In this document: positions 62,300 to 64,000 of the stretch, piece by piece
How positions within the stretch are numbered: the stretch's first letter is position 1
Layout of the letters: every line of letters starts with the position of its first letter
From: Deltaproteobacteria bacterium
Lineage (GTDB): Bacteria > Bdellovibrionota_C > UBA2361 > J135
DNA: 64,000 bases
Reading direction: 5' to 3'
NCBI GenBank assembly: GCA_020635175.1
Contig: JACKAH010000003.1
Coordinates: forward strand, 1 to 64,000
Translations under genes and position numbers: made by a program
Notes under the pieces: model-generated
Seen by the model: only the letters and a program-made list of their open reading frames with translations
Databases searched by the model: none
Told to the model about the DNA's origin: nothing

Positions 62300-62770
62300 A
62301 TGACTCGTAAGAAAAGAGATTTTACTAGAGAAGTTCTTCCTGATCCAAAATTTGGTGAAGTGATAATTACTCGCATGGTTAACCGTATGACTAGACACGG
62401 TAAGAAGTCTGTTGCAGAGAAAGCTGTATATACTGCACTGGACTCTGCCTCTGAAAAGTCAGGCGAAAAGCCAGTTACAGTCTTTCATAAGGCACTAGAA
62501 AACATCAGACCAGCAGTTGAGGTTCGTTCTCGACGTGTTGGTGGTGCTACTTACCAAGTTCCAACTGAAGTTAGACCACGTAGGCAGGAAACACTTGCTA
62601 TTCGTTGGTTGATACAAGCTGCTAATTCTCGCTCTGAGAGAACAATCGCTAGCCGTTTGGCTGGAGAGATCTTAGATGCTGCGAGCAATAGAGGAGCAGC
62701 TGTTAAGAAACGTGAAGATACTCACAAGATGGCAGATGCAAACAAAGCATTTGCGCACTTTCGTTGGTAA
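62300..62770 (+). CDS. rpsG: Ribosomal protein uS7
   Basis: A 156-residue S7 that nucleates assembly of the 30S head. 'MVNRMTRHGKKSVAEKAVYT', 'VEVRSRRVGGATYQVPTEVR' and 'AFAHFRW' are typical. It follows rpsL after 26 nt and precedes fusA after 27 nt. Confidence 0.98.
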   Translation: MTRKKRDFTREVLPDPKFGEVIITRMVNRMTRHGKKSVAEKAVYTALDSASEKSGEKPVTVFHKALENIRPAVEVRSRRVGGATYQVPTEVRPRRQETLAIRWLIQAANSRSERTIASRLAGEILDAASNRGAAVKKREDTHKMADANKAFAHFRW

Positions 62771-62797
62771 TAAAGTTAAGCCGTTTAGGACCAAGCA

Positions 62798-64000
62798 GTG
62801 GCAGCAGACGTTAAAGACCTCAACAAATGTCGAAATATCGGAATCATGGCGCACATCGACGCCGGTAAGACGACTACGACTGAGCGTGTGCTGTACTACA
62901 CAGGTGTTAACTACAAGATCGGTGAAGTTCATGAAGGCGCTGCTACAATGGACTACATGGAGCTTGAGCAGGAGAGAGGAATTACGATTACCTCTGCTGC
63001 GACTACCTGTTATTGGTCTGGATCTGATCAACAGTATCCTCAACACAAAATCAACATTATCGACACACCAGGTCACGTAGACTTCACGATTGAGGTTGAG
63101 CGTAGCTTACGAGTGCTTGACGGTGGGGTTGTAGTATTTGATGCTGTAAACGGAGTTGAGCCCCAATCAGAAACTGTTTGGAGACAAGCTAATAAGTTTA
63201 ACGTTCCTCGTATCTGTTTTATTAATAAGATGGATAAAGCAGGCGCTGACTTTAAGTATGCTGTTTCTACAATTGTTGACAGATTAAACGCTCGCCCAGT
63301 TCCAGTTCAGATTCCAATCGGTGCAGAGAGTGAATTAAAAGGTGTTATCGATTTAGTTGAGAACCGAGCAATTATCTACGCTGATGATAGCCTAGGTGCT
63401 AAGTACGAATACATTGATATTCCAGATGAGCTTCGAGCTGAGGCTGCAGCTGCTCGTGATAATCTTATCGAGGTAGTTGCTGAGTCTGATGAGAAGTTAA
63501 CTGAAAAATACGTATCTGGTGAAAAGCTCTCAGTTGAAGAAATTAAAAGAGGCTTAAGAAAACTTACATTAGCTCTTGAGATATTTCCTGTATTTTGTGG
63601 AAGTGCATTTAAGAATAAAGGTGTTCAGCCACTTTTAGATGCAGTTATTGATTATCTTCCATCTCCATTAGATCTCCCTGATATTGCAGGCACAGACCCT
63701 GATGATGAGACAAAAGAAATCACAAGAGCTGCTAAAGATGAGGAGCCACTTTCTGCTCTAGCATTCAAGATAGTTTCAGATCCATATGTTGGTGTTCTTA
63801 CCTTCGTGCGTGTTTATTCCGGTAAACTAGAGGCAGGTAGTTCTGTACTTAACTCAACACGTGGCAAAAAAGAGCGTGTTGGTCGATTAGTTCGTATGCA
63901 CGCAGATAAGCGCGAAGATGTTAAAGAGGTTTGCGCTGGAGATATCGCTGCAATCGTATCGATGAAAGAGACAATTACTGGAGATACTCTTTGTGCGATT
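62798..64000 (+). CDS. fusA: Elongation factor G (3' partial)
   Basis: The GTG at 62798 has AGGA 7 nt upstream. The frame is open to the window end (401 codons). P-loop 'GIMAHIDAGKTTTTERVLYY', switch I 'EQERGITITSAATT', switch II 'IIDTPGHVDFTIEVERSLRV' and the guanine-specificity 'INKMDKAGADF' are intact. EF-G drives translocation of tRNA and mRNA and ribosome recycling. Whether tuf follows, as in the classical str operon, lies outside the window. Confidence 0.98.
   Translation, partial: MAADVKDLNKCRNIGIMAHIDAGKTTTTERVLYYTGVNYKIGEVHEGAATMDYMELEQERGITITSAATTCYWSGSDQQYPQHKINIIDTPGHVDFTIEVERSLRVLDGGVVVFDAVNGVEPQSETVWRQANKFNVPRICFINKMDKAGADFKYAVSTIVDRLNARPVPVQIPIGAESELKGVIDLVENRAIIYADDSLGAKYEYIDIPDELRAEAAAARDNLIEVVAESDEKLTEKYVSGEKLSVEEIKRGLRKLTLALEIFPVFCGSAFKNKGVQPLLDAVIDYLPSPLDLPDIAGTDPDDETKEITRAAKDEEPLSALAFKIVSDPYVGVLTFVRVYSGKLEAGSSVLNSTRGKKERVGRLVRMHADKREDVKEVCAGDIAAIVSMKETITGDTLCAI

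Overview
The window comes from the chromosome of a Gram-negative bacterium of rather low GC. It encodes apolipoprotein N-acyltransferase, OmpA-type and other lipoproteins with clear lipoboxes, and a complete RNA polymerase/ribosomal protein block. An ArsR-methyltransferase regulator of the SahR type sits next to S-adenosylhomocysteinase, an arrangement known from deltaproteobacteria and relatives. With an mnmH gene and a fused E1 dehydrogenase, this suggests an uncultured delta-like or Bdellovibrionota-like lineage. The taxonomic guess is inference; no rRNA gene is present.

Layout. 1-4.3 kb: two tandem discoidin-domain multipass membrane proteins, the first cut by the window edge. 4.4-6.7 kb: a sahR-ahcY operon with a visible promoter and operator. 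6.6-8.1 kb: a long non-coding stretch with two intrinsic terminators, dispersed palindromes, one promoter-terminator small RNA candidate and a hairpin-rich region. 8.1-17.9 kb: housekeeping genes (rsmI, thiolase, OmpA lipoprotein, lnt, eno, ftsB, a DUF721/DciA-like gene, a CBS protein, a GT-C type membrane protein, rsmD). 18.0-23.8 kb: a 2-oxoacid dehydrogenase module on the minus strand (lpdA, lipB, fused E1, E2), in which LipB would supply the lipoyl group to E2; a GNAT remnant lies between lipB and lpdA. 24.5-29.7 kb: a giant 1736-residue protein of unknown function, followed by a hybrid kinase, a receiver protein and an RluA-type pseudouridine synthase.

33-42 kb: accessory genes (metalloprotease lipoprotein, GH5 enzyme, methyltransferase, mnmH, HD hydrolase), five tRNA genes in two divergent groups, a 170-bp direct repeat that copies the end of tRNA-Tyr, a divergent Glu/Leu dehydrogenase-like gene and a frameshifted Cys-rich secreted protein. 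43-55.2 kb: secE-nusG-rplKAJL-rpoBC. 55.3-61.4 kb: an insertion of exported-protein genes, several clearly richer in G+C than their neighbours. 61.9-64 kb: rpsL-rpsG-fusA, with fusA cut by the window end.

Most interesting for follow-up: the giant protein; the solitary G+C-rich genes, three of which have a palindromic leader; the rpoC-rpsL insertion; the acidic N-terminal extension of NusG with a possible internal start; the tRNA-Tyr repeat; the reshuffled tRNA cluster; and the two non-coding RNA candidates upstream of rsmI. Several convergent gene pairs end in the same 4-nt interlocked stop codons. No CRISPR array, transposase, integrase, rRNA or phage structural gene was seen.
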